A stretch of DNA of 64,000 nucleotides from Flavobacterium sp. WC2421 (GTDB lineage: Bacteria > Bacteroidota > Bacteroidia > Flavobacteriales > Flavobacteriaceae). The DNA lies in contig NZ_CP162004.1 in the NCBI RefSeq assembly GCF_040822115.1, positions 868,001 to 932,000 of the forward strand, written 5' to 3'. Each line of letters starts with the position of its first letter. Position 1 is the first letter of the stretch. Positions 7,480 through 18,922 of this stretch are shown here, piece by piece. Position numbers and translations under genes: made by a program. Below the pieces are notes generated by a model, which made no database searches, was not told the origin of the DNA, and saw only the letters and a list, made by a program, of their open reading frames with translations.

Positions 7480-7803
7480 ATGACACAAGAAATAGACACT
7501 AACGAATTAGGTGAAGCAATCGTAAAAAAATTAAAAACTATTTACGACCCTGAAATTCCAGTTGACATATACGAATTAGGATTAATCTATGACGTAATGG
7601 TCAACACTGATTACGAAGTAAAAATTTTAATGACACTTACATCTCCAAACTGCCCTGTTGCAGAAAGTTTACCAAGAGAAGTAGAAGAAAAAGTAAAATC
7701 AATTGAGCACATTAAGGATGCCGAGGTTGAAATTACTTTTGATCCACCTTGGAGTAAAGACTTAATGAGCGAAGAAGCAAAATTAGAATTGGGAATGCTA
7801 TAA
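7480..7803 (+). CDS. SUF-associated DUF59/MIP18 protein (SufT-like)
   Basis: The 107-residue product has the single-domain DUF59 pattern. YDPEIPVDIYELGLIYDV is near the start, TLTSPNCPVAESLP carries the conserved cysteine, and VEITFDPPWSKDLMSEEAKLELG is at the end. Such proteins are linked to Fe-S assembly or maturation, and Bacteroidota suf operons commonly include one. It probably belonged directly behind sufE before the GxxExxY element entered the spacer. It is cytosolic and short but full length for the family. Confidence 0.9.
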   Translation: MTQEIDTNELGEAIVKKLKTIYDPEIPVDIYELGLIYDVMVNTDYEVKILMTLTSPNCPVAESLPREVEEKVKSIEHIKDAEVEITFDPPWSKDLMSEEAKLELGML

Positions 7804-7810
7804 AAAAAGG

Positions 7811-7875
7811 GTTTCAAGTTTAAGGTTTCAAGTTATACGTGCAAAATAGTAAACCTGAAACTTTAACCTTTAAAC
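7811..7875 (+). repeat. Family B gene-less inverted-repeat hairpin before the DUF2480 gene
   Basis: The arms 7811-7834 (GTTTCAAGTTTAAGG start) and 7852-7875 (CTTTAACCTTTAAAC end) are imperfectly complementary around a 17-base loop. They are diverged relatives of the repeats at 354-415, 822-845 and 1610-1675. It fills the spacer between the sufT-like gene and the next gene. Confidence 0.75.
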
Positions 7876-7885
7876 AAAAAAACAA

Positions 7886-8392
7886 ATGGAAGAAATAATA
7901 AATAAAGTAGCGAATAGTGTTTTGGAAGTTTTCGATCTTGAAAATTACTATCCAAAAGGAATCCGCACACAAATTGATATTTCACAATGGTTGTTGGAAG
8001 GTTTTTTGCTGAAAGAAAAAGATTTTAGAGAACACCTTAAAAATCACGATTGGACACAATATCAAGACCAACTAGTCGCTATTAATTGCAGTACAGATGC
8101 TATTGTTCCAGCTTGGGCTTCTATTTTAGTGTCAATACAATTAGCACCATTTGCTAAGAAAATAATCAATGGTAGTCTAGAAGATTTGGATGTAGCTTTG
8201 TATGAAGAACTACTTCCAAAAATTGATTACTCCGTATATAATAACAAGCCTGTTATTATAAAAGGATGTTCCAGAAAACCGGTACCAATGCGAGCGTATA
8301 TCATTGCTGCAAACTTTTTACAACTTGTTGCACGAAGTATTATGTATGGAGAAGCTTGTTCAGCTGTTCCCTTATTTAAAGCTAAAAAATAA
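7886..8392 (+). CDS. DUF2480 family protein
   Basis: The 168-residue soluble protein matches what I recall of DUF2480, a Bacteroidota family often found next to suf genes. Features are FDLENYYPKGIRTQIDIS near the N-terminus, CSTDAIVPAWASILVS in the middle and KGCSRKPVPMRAYI near the end. Conserved Cys and His residues are scattered. It has no signal peptide. Its position after the SUF genes suggests a role linked to Fe-S metabolism, but none is proven. Confidence 0.82.
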   Translation: MEEIINKVANSVLEVFDLENYYPKGIRTQIDISQWLLEGFLLKEKDFREHLKNHDWTQYQDQLVAINCSTDAIVPAWASILVSIQLAPFAKKIINGSLEDLDVALYEELLPKIDYSVYNNKPVIIKGCSRKPVPMRAYIIAANFLQLVARSIMYGEACSAVPLFKAKK

Positions 8393-8413
8393 TTATAAAT
8401 ACCTTTTCACAAT

Positions 8414-9262
8414 ATGAAAAAGATACTATTTGTATTCGTCTTACTAATGGCTATACTTTCTGTACATGCACAGGAAACAGCACAAGATACCGTTAAACAC
8501 TGGACCAAAAAAGGAAATATTTCTTTGCTTTTTAACCAATCCTCTTATAACAAACAATGGCTAGGTGGCGGAACCTCAAATGTTGCAGGGAATTTTGGAT
8601 TAAACTACGATTTCAATTATAAAAATGAAGATGTTGTTTGGGACAATAAATTTATTTTGGCTTATGGTTTAAGTAAAATAAAAGGAGATAACAAAACAGC
8701 CAAAACAGACGACCGCCTAGAGCTCAACTCATTATGGGGTAAAAAAGCATCTGGACAATGGTACTACTCTGTTTATTTTAATTTTAAGTCTCAAATGGAT
8801 ACGGGATTAGATAAGAATGACATGAAAATTTCACATTTTTTCTCTCCCGCTTATTTCCAGTTTGGACCAGGGATGTTATGGAAAAAGAGTAATAATTTAA
8901 GTGTGAATTTTGCTCCAGCTGCAGCCAAATTAATAGTTGTTCACGATCATTTTACTGAATTTGGACCGTCTTACGGAGTATTGCAAGGGGACAACACTAG
9001 ATTTGAATTTGGAGCCAGCATATCTGCTTATTATAAGTTTAGCGTGATGGCTAACGTATCTATTGAGAATCGGTTGAATTTATATTCTAATTATTTAGAT
9101 GCACCACAAAATGTAGATGTAGATTACCAAATGAATGTGGTCATGAGAATCAACAAATACCTTTCGGCTAATGTTGCTTTACAAGCCATTTATGATGACA
9201 ACTCAGTACAAGCTGTACAAGTAAAAGAACTTTTTGGACTAGGTGTGAACTACGGTTTCTAA
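8414..9262 (+). CDS. DUF3078 family outer-membrane beta-barrel-like protein
   Basis: The 282-residue protein has a signal peptide (MKKILFVFVLLMAILSVHAQ). An opening region WTKKGNISLLFNQSSYNKQWLGGGTSN is typical of DUF3078 proteins of Bacteroidota. The alternating polar and aromatic strands and the final aromatic residue (GLGVNYGF) suggest an outer-membrane barrel. It starts 21 bases after DUF2480 and is followed by a strong terminator, so it is probably the last gene of that run. Function unknown. Confidence 0.82.
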   Translation: MKKILFVFVLLMAILSVHAQETAQDTVKHWTKKGNISLLFNQSSYNKQWLGGGTSNVAGNFGLNYDFNYKNEDVVWDNKFILAYGLSKIKGDNKTAKTDDRLELNSLWGKKASGQWYYSVYFNFKSQMDTGLDKNDMKISHFFSPAYFQFGPGMLWKKSNNLSVNFAPAAAKLIVVHDHFTEFGPSYGVLQGDNTRFEFGASISAYYKFSVMANVSIENRLNLYSNYLDAPQNVDVDYQMNVVMRINKYLSANVALQAIYDDNSVQAVQVKELFGLGVNYGF

Positions 9263-9284
9263 TCCGTTATATTAATACAAGAAG

Positions 9285-9317
9285 CGCCCTTTTGATGAAT
9301 TTCAAAAGGGCGTTTTT
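9285..9317 (+). terminator. Rho-independent terminator
   Basis: An 11-bp perfect stem (CGCCCTTTTGA at 9285-9295 with its complement at 9302-9312), a six-base loop and a T run. It ends the transcript of the DUF3078 gene. Confidence 0.9.
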
Positions 9318-9320
9318 ATT

Positions 9321-9328
9321 TATCTTTG
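9321..9328 (+). promoter_or_regulatory. Bacteroidota -7 promoter element
   Basis: TATCTTTG matches TAnnTTTG and lies 19 bases before the ATG at 9348, directly after the preceding terminator. No clear -33 TTG. Confidence 0.5.
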
Positions 9329-9347
9329 ATCCTAAAAGCAAAATAGA

Positions 9348-9791
9348 ATGAAAACTATATTAGGAATTGTTACGTTTTTAATTTTAATGGGTTGCCAATC
9401 AGATAAAGCTAATGATTTTAAATTTTATCAGGCTGTAAAAGGCAAGGATACTGCACTACTAAAGTTAGCGCAATACGATAACAAATTTTATGGTCAATTA
9501 GAAATACGATACGGCGGTGTAGGCAAAGAATCTGGGGAAGTACGAGGTGAGAAAAAAGGAGATACTCTCAAAGGAAAATTTGATTATAGAACATATGGAG
9601 GAAGCAAGAAATGGGCACCATTTGTATTGCTAAAGCGAGGGGAAACTTTCAAAATGGGAAGCGGAGTTGCCACTACTTTTATGAACATTCCTCTATTTAT
9701 TGATGGGACTTTAAAATTTGAGGACTCCGATTTTCAATTTAAACCTATTGATAGTGAATCAGCTAAGAAATTAGGTTTGGTGAAGGAATAA
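9348..9791 (+). CDS. Small hypothetical lipoprotein
   Basis: The 147-residue product has a good lipoprotein signal, MKTILGIVTFLILMGCQSDK, with Cys16 after LMG. The mature part contains glycine-rich strand-like segments (YDNKFYGQLEIRYGGVGKES). I do not recognise the family. It stands alone with its own promoter element and no co-directional neighbour close by. Probably a small periplasm-facing beta protein. Confidence 0.78.
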   Translation: MKTILGIVTFLILMGCQSDKANDFKFYQAVKGKDTALLKLAQYDNKFYGQLEIRYGGVGKESGEVRGEKKGDTLKGKFDYRTYGGSKKWAPFVLLKRGETFKMGSGVATTFMNIPLFIDGTLKFEDSDFQFKPIDSESAKKLGLVKE

Positions 9792-9917
9792 ATTATACTA
9801 ATTTCAAATCTTTAAGTTTTCTTTTTTTAATGAGTCACGTTGCAAATCCTTCAATTTGTTTCTAAAAGTAAGTAGGCGAAGCTCCTAGCAAACGAGAATT
9901 AGAGAAAATGTTTTTTA

Positions 9918-10349
9918 TTAATTATTGTAATAATAGTTTTTTCCACCTTCTTGAACTTCTATTTTAACGATTTGGTCAAAAGGTATAACATTTGTTAACC
10001 CCGGCAAAAATCTTGATTTGCCTCCTTTTAGCGTGTCATTTTCCAACATAACCGTATCAAAATAAAAGTTTTTTCTTTTCCCGTTAAGTAATGTTACTCT
10101 CATTTCGAGCGAAGGAGAATTTTGTATAAAAACTAATTTTCCATTCTTGTTTAACACATTTAAATACTTAATATCGTTTGATAAATATTTGAAATTTTTA
10201 TAAAAAAGAGGATTGTTTGTTTTAACTTCTTTCATTCCGTTAACATCCGTTTTTGTAAATTGACTTTTGAAACTTTCTGGTGTAATTGTATATGTTTTAC
10301 AAGAGATCATCAACGATATAATTCCACATCCGATTAATTTTAATTTCAT
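9918..10349 (-). CDS. Small hypothetical lipoprotein
   Basis: The 143-residue product starts MKLKLIGCGIISLMISCKTY, a lipoprotein signal with LMISC. The mature part has repeated beta-strand-like segments (LVFIQNSPSLEMRVTLLNGK) and ends in NYYYNN. The family is not recognised. It is convergent with the gene at 9348, and the 126-base gap between them shows nothing clear. Predicted lipid-anchored. Confidence 0.75.
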   Translation of the reverse strand: MKLKLIGCGIISLMISCKTYTITPESFKSQFTKTDVNGMKEVKTNNPLFYKNFKYLSNDIKYLNVLNKNGKLVFIQNSPSLEMRVTLLNGKRKNFYFDTVMLENDTLKGGKSRFLPGLTNVIPFDQIVKIEVQEGGKNYYYNN

Positions 10350-10700
10350 TTCTATTCGTTATTTTTTTATATTCCTGACAACTTATAATTTAGCTCTGAC
10401 AACCGTCCTACTTTGTTTATTCTCAAATATATTGCTTTTTTCTTACAAATTGTCCAGAAAACCACATACACCATGAATTCCAAAGTCTCGCATGAAGGAT
10501 GGTACTGGAAATCCTTTTATGTAACGCAGTGAAATAAAAGATTACTTCACTTAGTATATATTTTTTATAGGTGTTCAGTGAACTTTGTTTGTAACGTACA
10601 GCCCGACCCTGATGCTAAGGACTGGAAGCTGGGGCATGCCCAAAAAAAATCCCTAATGAAAATTCAAAAGGGATTTGTGTAATTTATATTTTGGAGAAAA
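10350..10700. other. Intergenic region before hflX end
   Basis: About 350 bases without a gene. It holds the hflX terminator (10647-10676) and, around 10590-10640, a C+G-richer stretch (CCCGACCCTGATGCTAAGG) unlike the AT-rich surroundings, possibly a decayed dispersed repeat. Short ORFs here have no protein-like features. Confidence 0.5.
10647..10676 (-). terminator. Rho-independent terminator of hflX
   Basis: AAATCCCT (10647-10654) pairs with AGGGATTT (10669-10676). On the minus strand the stem is followed by the T run read from the A tract at 10642-10649. It lies 24 bases past the hflX stop. Confidence 0.8.
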
Positions 10701-11951
10701 TTATTCGGTTTCTTCCTCGTCTTTGTCTTCTTTTTCTATCGCGTCTTTGTAATCTGGATATAAAAACTTGTTGTACGGGAAGCGGGTAATGTGAATGTGT
10801 CTTACTGCTTCGTACACGCGTTCTCTAAACTCTTCGAAATTCTCTTTGTTAGTCGCCGAAATGAATAACGCATTTTCCTCGCCTACTCGACTCATCCAAG
10901 TCGATTTCCACTCTTCGAGTGTGTAATGTCTTGGCGTTTTTTCGGTCATTAAATCATCGTCATCAATAGTCAAATGTTTATAAGCATCTATTTTATTGAA
11001 AACCATGATTACAGGTTTGTCATTGGCTTTGATGTCTTGCAAAGTTTGATTCACGGAGGCAATATGATCTTCGAACTCGGGATGCGAAATATCAACTACG
11101 TGCAATAACAAATCAGCTTCACGAACCTCATCCAGCGTACTTTTGAAAGAATCAACTAGCATAGTAGGCAATTTACGGATGAATCCCACAGTGTCTGACA
11201 ATAGGAACGGTAGGTTTTTAATCACCACTTTACGAACAGTTGTGTCTAGAGTTGCAAACAATTTGTTTTCGACAAACACATCGCTTTTCCCTACGGCATT
11301 CATCAAGGTTGATTTACCCACATTCGTATATCCCACCAAAGCGACACGCACCATAGAACCACGATTGCCTCGTTGGGTTCCCATTTGTTTGTCGATTGCC
11401 TTGATTTTATCTTTCAATAAGGCGATTCTATCACGTACAATACGTCTGTCAGTCTCAATCTCAGTTTCTCCAGGTCCACGCATTCCAATTCCACCCTTTT
11501 GACGTTCCAAATGCGTCCAAAGTCCGGATAATCTTGGCAACATATAAATGCATTGTGCTAATTCTACTTGGGTTCTTGCATACGAAGTTTCGGCACGTTG
11601 TGCAAAAATGTCTAGGATAAGGTGTGTTCTATCCAGTATTTTACATTCGGTAATTATTTTTGAAATATTTTTTTGCTGTGAAGGCGTTAACTCATCATCA
11701 AAAATCAAGGTCGAAATATCATTCTCTTTTACATACGAATGAATCTCTTCGATCTTCCCTGTACCCATAAAAGTTTTGGGATTAGGGCGTTCCATTTTTT
11801 GAGAAAAACGTTTTACTACCTGTCCGCCTGCGGTAAATGTTAAAAACTCTAATTCGTCAAGATATTCATTGAGCTTCTCTTCACTTTGATTTTGAGTTAC
11901 AATACCAACAATGGCTGTTTTTTCGAAATTTAATACTTCTTTTTCTAACAT
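10701..11951 (-). CDS. hflX: GTPase HflX
   Basis: The 416-residue product has the HflX N-terminal domain (FTAGGQVVKRFSQKMERPNPKTFMGTGKIEEI) and the glycine-rich linker GGIGMRGPGETEIETDRR. The G domain follows: G1 VALVGYTNVGKST, G3 DTVGFIRKLP and G4 VFNKIDA. HflX binds the 50S ribosome and rescues or splits stalled ribosomes. Full length. On the minus strand a possible -7 element (TAAATTTG, plus 11968-11975) lies just upstream of the start at 11951, and a clear terminator follows the stop. Confidence 0.96.
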   Translation of the reverse strand: MLEKEVLNFEKTAIVGIVTQNQSEEKLNEYLDELEFLTFTAGGQVVKRFSQKMERPNPKTFMGTGKIEEIHSYVKENDISTLIFDDELTPSQQKNISKIITECKILDRTHLILDIFAQRAETSYARTQVELAQCIYMLPRLSGLWTHLERQKGGIGMRGPGETEIETDRRIVRDRIALLKDKIKAIDKQMGTQRGNRGSMVRVALVGYTNVGKSTLMNAVGKSDVFVENKLFATLDTTVRKVVIKNLPFLLSDTVGFIRKLPTMLVDSFKSTLDEVREADLLLHVVDISHPEFEDHIASVNQTLQDIKANDKPVIMVFNKIDAYKHLTIDDDDLMTEKTPRHYTLEEWKSTWMSRVGEENALFISATNKENFEEFRERVYEAVRHIHITRFPYNKFLYPDYKDAIEKEDKDEEETE

Positions 11952-12026
11952 ATCTTTGAATAAGCTACAAATTTAATCATTTGTGAGGGACTTATTAAAT
12001 TTATATGTTCTTTATAAGTAAAAGGC

Positions 12027-12060
12027 GTGAAAATCATTTTAATCTGCTAGATCTGTGGGC
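12027..12060. repeat. Degenerate piece of the internal repeat of the 26-28 kb array
   Basis: GTGAAAATCATTTTAATCTG here is close to GTGAGAATCCTTTTAATCTG in each unit of the array at 26.1-28.3 kb. It sits just left of the family A element at 12088, so both parts of the array unit recur together. Confidence 0.55.
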
Positions 12061-12087
12061 TCAAATCCTTACACAATAAAAAATTTA

Positions 12088-12212
12088 AACCATATAAGGC
12101 ATATAAGCTCATTGAAGATATGTACTGCAGATGCTCTGTGTCTATTGGCACGCAGAACGCATATTTAATTATTTTCCTAAAACTTATATGACCTTATATG
12201 CCTTATATGGTT
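12088..12212. repeat. Gene-less family A element with perfect 20-bp terminal inverted repeats
   Basis: AACCATATAAGGCATATAAG at 12088-12107 is exactly complementary to 12193-12212, enclosing 85 bases. The interior (CTGCAGATGCTCTGTGTCTA, then CACGCAGAACGCATA) is a diverged version of the first part of the array units at 26.1-28.3 kb. The size (125 bp) and perfect ends resemble a MITE. Further half copies of the right arm follow at 12230-12262. Confidence 0.8.
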
Positions 12213-12312
12213 CAAAAAAAACTTAAACCTCAAAAACTTATATGACTTATATGTTTAAAAAACACCTACTAACTTATTTTATTTATTTTTACACAAATTA
12301 AATCCCAATTGA

Positions 12313-13962
12313 ATGAGTCGGTTTTTGACATTGTTTATTGTTTTACTCTTTCCTGTACTCCTTATTGGTCAAAATAATTTTGATTCTTTATTGGGTGAGT
12401 TGGATAAAACTGTAGACAATTACCAACAATATTCGGATAAAAAAGAAGAAAAAATAAACAAGCTGAAAGAGTTGTTAGAATACACTTCAACCAATCTTCA
12501 AAAATATGAAATTGGTCAAAAATTATTCGAAGAATACAAACTCTATCAGTCGGATTCAGCACTAGCATACGCCAGAAAAAATTTTCAAATAGCTAGTACG
12601 CTAAAAGATATACCCAAAATTAATTCGGCTAACTTAAACTTAGCTTCCATCATGGGAACCTTAGGTATGTACAAGGAAGCCACAGATGTTCTCCATAAAA
12701 TTGACCTCAAATCCCTAGCCAATCTTAAAAGTGATTTTTACCGTGTTAGTACTACTATTTATGGCTCTATGTCAGATTATGCGGCATCGCCTCAGGAAAA
12801 AAAGAAATATGATGTATTAACACAGCGGTATAGAGATTCCACCATGCTGTCCTACCCATCTCAATCCAGTTTAAAATTTATTGACCAAGCCAGCAAACTC
12901 ATCGAACAACAAAAATTCGATCAAACCTTAACCCTATTGCTAAAGCATTTTCCAGAAATTGCGAAAGATAATCCTGAGCAAGCTGTTGTGGCGTATCTCA
13001 TTTCACAATCCTACCATGGAAAAAAAGAGACTGAACAAGAAAAAAAATGGTTGGCTATCTCGGCAATTTCCGACTTGCAGTTGGCCAAAAAAGAATATAT
13101 TTCGCTACGTTCCTTAGCCTTTTTATTATACGAAGAAGGCGATATTGACCGCTCTTATAAATACATGAAGCGTTCCTTGGAAGATGCTGTTTTTTGTAAT
13201 GCGCGTTTGAGAACCTACGAGATTTCTAAGATGATGCCCATTATTAATGAAGCGTATCAAAAGCAAAATGAAACCAACCGTTTCCAGTTAATCCTGTTTT
13301 TAATAAGTGCCAGTATTCTCTCTCTATTTTTAATGACGGCTTTGTTCCTTCTTTTCAAACAAATGAAACGATTGTCTACTGCCAAACAGGAAATCAGTTT
13401 GGCTAACAATCAACTTTCGGAATTGAATAAAGAATTATCCGTTTTTAATGAGAAATTGAACGAAACCAATAACGCCCTTTCTGAAACCAATTTGGTAAAA
13501 GAAATTTACATTGGTCGTTATATGGATCAATGTTCGGACTATATAGGCAAACTAGAAGGGTACCGCCGTAAATTGAACTTGATGGCAACCACGGGGAAAA
13601 TGAACGATTTAGTAAGTGCCGTGAAGTCAAAAGATTTTATTGAAAACGAACTCGCTACGTTTTATACTAATTTTGACCAGACCTTTTTACAGCTTTTTCC
13701 CAATTTTATCAAAGAATTTTCGGCTTTGCTAATTGATGATGAAGCAACACAATTGAAAGACGGGGAATTATTAAATACCGAATTAAGAATCTTCGCCTTG
13801 ATCCGATTGGGAATAAAAGACAGTGCCAAAATTGCTGTTTTTTTACGTTATTCGGTATCCACAATTTATAATTATCGTTCCCAACTTAAAAATAAAGCGG
13901 CAGGTCCTCGTGAGGAATTTGAAACCAAAGTAATGCAAATTGGCACAAATATAAAATCATAA
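12313..13962 (+). CDS. DUF6377-type membrane regulator with TPR region and C-terminal HTH
   Basis: The 549-residue product has a signal peptide (MSRFLTLFIVLLFPVLLIGQ). A helical TPR-like periplasmic part follows, then one membrane span near residues 328-348 (LILFLISASILSLFLMTALFLLF). Next is a coiled coil (KQEISLANNQLSELNKELSV) and a cytoplasmic end with a HTH-like segment (RLGIKDSAKIAVFLRYSVSTIYNYRSQLK). This layout matches Bacteroidota DUF6377 proteins, thought to sense a periplasmic signal and act on transcription without phosphotransfer. It precedes two alpha-glucosidase genes on the same strand, so control of alpha-glucan use is a reasonable inference. Confidence 0.82.
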   Translation: MSRFLTLFIVLLFPVLLIGQNNFDSLLGELDKTVDNYQQYSDKKEEKINKLKELLEYTSTNLQKYEIGQKLFEEYKLYQSDSALAYARKNFQIASTLKDIPKINSANLNLASIMGTLGMYKEATDVLHKIDLKSLANLKSDFYRVSTTIYGSMSDYAASPQEKKKYDVLTQRYRDSTMLSYPSQSSLKFIDQASKLIEQQKFDQTLTLLLKHFPEIAKDNPEQAVVAYLISQSYHGKKETEQEKKWLAISAISDLQLAKKEYISLRSLAFLLYEEGDIDRSYKYMKRSLEDAVFCNARLRTYEISKMMPIINEAYQKQNETNRFQLILFLISASILSLFLMTALFLLFKQMKRLSTAKQEISLANNQLSELNKELSVFNEKLNETNNALSETNLVKEIYIGRYMDQCSDYIGKLEGYRRKLNLMATTGKMNDLVSAVKSKDFIENELATFYTNFDQTFLQLFPNFIKEFSALLIDDEATQLKDGELLNTELRIFALIRLGIKDSAKIAVFLRYSVSTIYNYRSQLKNKAAGPREEFETKVMQIGTNIKS

Positions 13963-16452
<2,490 letters not shown>

Positions 16453-16472
16453 TAATTGATTACTACAAATAC

Positions 16473-16505
16473 AAAAAGGCTGTCCAATTGGTCAGCCTTT
16501 TTTAT
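16473..16505 (+). terminator. Rho-independent terminator after the GH97 gene
   Basis: AAAAAGGCTG (16473-16482) pairs with CAGCCTTTTT (16493-16502), followed by more T. Nearly the same stem sequence is used after the next gene. Confidence 0.88.
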
Positions 16506-16569
16506 TAATAACACTTTCTAAATCAACTTTTTATATCAACTTAATAAAAAAGAACTAAATAACCAAAAA

Positions 16570-18345
16570 ATGAAATCAGTCTATTCAAAATTCGTTGTCC
16601 TTTTTGTACTTTGCTGTGTATTGTTAGTAATCAACAAAACTATGGCACAAGAAAATAAATCAGCTAATGACCGTAAATGGTGGAAAGAAGCAGTAGTTTA
16701 CCAGATCTATCCACGCAGTTTCAAAGACAGTGATGGAGATGGCGTGGGTGATTTGAAGGGAATCATTCAAAAATTAGATTACATCAAAAGTCTAGGTATT
16801 GATGTGGTTTGGTTAAATCCCATATACGGATCTCCAAATGCGGATAATGGGTATGATATTTCAGATTACCAAGCTATAATGAAAGAGTTTGGTACGATGG
16901 AAGATTTTGATGCTTTACTAAAAGGAATGCATGAAAGAGGATTGAAATTAGTGATGGATTTAGTGGTAAATCACAGTAGTGACCAACACAAATGGTTTCA
17001 AGAAAGTAGAAAATCAAGAGATAATCCCTATAGAGATTATTACCACTGGTGGCCAGCCGAAAAAGGGAAACCTGCTTTTCGCCCAGGCTCATTTGAAGCC
17101 GATGGAAGCGGATGGCGTTATGACGAACAAACGAATGCATATTACCTGCATTATTTCAACTACAAACAACCCGATTTGAATTGGGAAAATCCAAAATTAC
17201 GTCAGGAGATTTATAGCATGATGAATTGGTGGTTCCAAAAAGGAATTGACGGTTTTAGAATGGATGTGATTCCTTTTATCTCAAAAGACACTGCTTTTCC
17301 AGAAATCTCTCAAGAAGAGTTAAACAAAAACTACCACGGCCGTTGGGATGTCTATTTGGCAAGCGGACCACATTTGCATGAATACCTTCAAGAAATGAAT
17401 CGCGAAGTATTGAGTAAATACGATTGTATGTCATTAGCTGAAGGTGCAGGAATGCTAACTTCAACAGCTTTAAATTTTGTTGATGAAGACCGTAAAGAAC
17501 TTAATATGGGCTATCATTTTGAGGGAACCAACTTGGGTTATGAACCTGGTTATTTCAAAAAAATGGGGCCCTATTCTCTAGTTGATTTCAAAAAAATCTA
17601 TTCGGATTGGGACAAAGTGTATGAAAATAAAGGATGGGGAACTATTTATTTAGGAAATCACGATCAGCCAAGAATGACTTCGCGTTGGGGAAATGATGCG
17701 CCTGAATTTAGAGCAGTTTCTTCTAAATTACTAACCACCTTCTTGCTTTCCATGCGAGGAACTCCGTACTACTATAACGGAGATGAAATTGGGATGACCA
17801 ATGCTAAATTTGATAAAATTGAAGACTACCGCGATATAGAAACATTAGCTGAATACGAGCATTTAAAATTAACGGGAGGCGATTTAAATCAATTCATAGA
17901 AAACCAAAAAACGGGAGGAGCCAGAGATAACGGACGAACTCCTTTTCAATGGAATAATTCAGAAAACGGAGGATTTACAACTGGAACGCCATGGTTAAAA
18001 GTAAATGACAATCACGTTAGTCTAAATGCTGAAGCACAAGAAAAAGACCCCAATTCGGTTTTAAATTACTTTAGACAAATGACACATTTGCGTAAAACAA
18101 ATCCTATTTTGGTTTATGGTAAATATACTTTATTAGACAAAGAAAATCCAGATGTTTATGCGTACACTAGAGAATTGGACGGGGAAAAGGTTTTGGTCTT
18201 GTTGAATTTTTCTTCCAAAAATGCTGAAGCAAATACAGATCTAATGAGTAAAAAAGGAAAAGTATTAATTGACAATTACGGCAAAGCTTCTAAGTCAGGA
18301 GAATTAAGACCTTATGAAGCCGTTATTTATCAATTGAAAAAATAG
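16570..18345 (+). CDS. GH13 alpha-glucosidase / oligo-1,6-glucosidase type, secreted
   Basis: The 591-residue product has a signal peptide ending KTMAQ. The GH13 motifs appear in order: region I DLVVNHSSDQH, region II GFRMDVIPF with the aspartate nucleophile, region III SLAEGAG with the glutamate acid, and region IV YLGNHDQPR. The start WWKEAVVYQIYPRSFKDSDGDGVGDLKGI is typical of the GH13_31 alpha-glucosidases. It probably finishes maltooligosaccharide or isomaltooligosaccharide breakdown in the periplasm with the GH97 enzyme upstream. No SusC/SusD pair is adjacent, so import proteins must lie elsewhere. Confidence 0.93.
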   Translation: MKSVYSKFVVLFVLCCVLLVINKTMAQENKSANDRKWWKEAVVYQIYPRSFKDSDGDGVGDLKGIIQKLDYIKSLGIDVVWLNPIYGSPNADNGYDISDYQAIMKEFGTMEDFDALLKGMHERGLKLVMDLVVNHSSDQHKWFQESRKSRDNPYRDYYHWWPAEKGKPAFRPGSFEADGSGWRYDEQTNAYYLHYFNYKQPDLNWENPKLRQEIYSMMNWWFQKGIDGFRMDVIPFISKDTAFPEISQEELNKNYHGRWDVYLASGPHLHEYLQEMNREVLSKYDCMSLAEGAGMLTSTALNFVDEDRKELNMGYHFEGTNLGYEPGYFKKMGPYSLVDFKKIYSDWDKVYENKGWGTIYLGNHDQPRMTSRWGNDAPEFRAVSSKLLTTFLLSMRGTPYYYNGDEIGMTNAKFDKIEDYRDIETLAEYEHLKLTGGDLNQFIENQKTGGARDNGRTPFQWNNSENGGFTTGTPWLKVNDNHVSLNAEAQEKDPNSVLNYFRQMTHLRKTNPILVYGKYTLLDKENPDVYAYTRELDGEKVLVLLNFSSKNAEANTDLMSKKGKVLIDNYGKASKSGELRPYEAVIYQLKK

Positions 18346-18375
18346 ATAGAATTAATATTAGAATTAATAAAAAGC

Positions 18376-18406
18376 AAAAAGGCTGTCCAAATCGGACAGC
18401 CTTTTT
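18376..18406. terminator. Bidirectional terminator between the GH13 and FKBP genes
   Basis: A 13-bp stem (AAAAAGGCTGTCC at 18376-18388 with 18394-18406), a five-base loop and T/A runs on both sides. The flanking genes converge, so it can serve both. Confidence 0.9.
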
Positions 18407-18426
18407 TAATATTTAGAATTTTTAAT

Positions 18427-18900
18427 CTAATTTACTTTGATCAATTTAACATCAAAAAGAATAACAGAACCTCCTGGAATTGGCCCAGTCGTATTGTTTC
18501 CATAACCTAATTGAGCTGGAACCAAAAGTACACCGCTTCCTCCCTCTTTAAAATAAGGAATTCCTTCTGTCCATCCTTTTATTACTTGATTCAAACCAAA
18601 TGAAATTCCTGAGGCATCACTTTGATCAAAAACAGTTCCGTTTGTAAAGTATCCTTTGTAAGCTACTGTTACATTAGAAGACGCTGTAGGTTTGATACCT
18701 GTTCCTGGCTCATTAATGACATAATACAAACCTGTATCTGTTTTGGTAGCTGTCAATTTGTTTTTGGCAATGTAGTCTACAATTTCTTGGTCGTTTTTAG
18801 CAACATAATCAATTGTTTCTGTTGGTGCTGTTACTTCAGCATCGTCTTGTTTACAAGAAATAAAAAGAGTGAAAATTAATGCAATAAAAGTGTATTTCAT
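18427..18900 (-). CDS. FKBP-type peptidyl-prolyl isomerase lipoprotein
   Basis: The 157-residue product has a lipoprotein signal (MKYTFIALIFTLFISCKQDD, Cys16). One FKBP domain follows, with VTVAYKGYFTNGTVFDQSD, INQ/VIKGWTEGIPYFKEGG-type core, VPAQLGYGN and the closing VILFDVKLIKV. It would catalyse prolyl cis-trans isomerisation on envelope proteins. The minus-strand promoter motif TATATTTG (plus 18923-18930) sits just before the ATG. It shares no operon with the DUF5689 gene, which is upstream on the same strand across a 59-base gap. Confidence 0.93.
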   Translation of the reverse strand: MKYTFIALIFTLFISCKQDDAEVTAPTETIDYVAKNDQEIVDYIAKNKLTATKTDTGLYYVINEPGTGIKPTASSNVTVAYKGYFTNGTVFDQSDASGISFGLNQVIKGWTEGIPYFKEGGSGVLLVPAQLGYGNNTTGPIPGGSVILFDVKLIKVN

Positions 18901-18922
18901 GGTAAAATTATTTTTAGAATGG

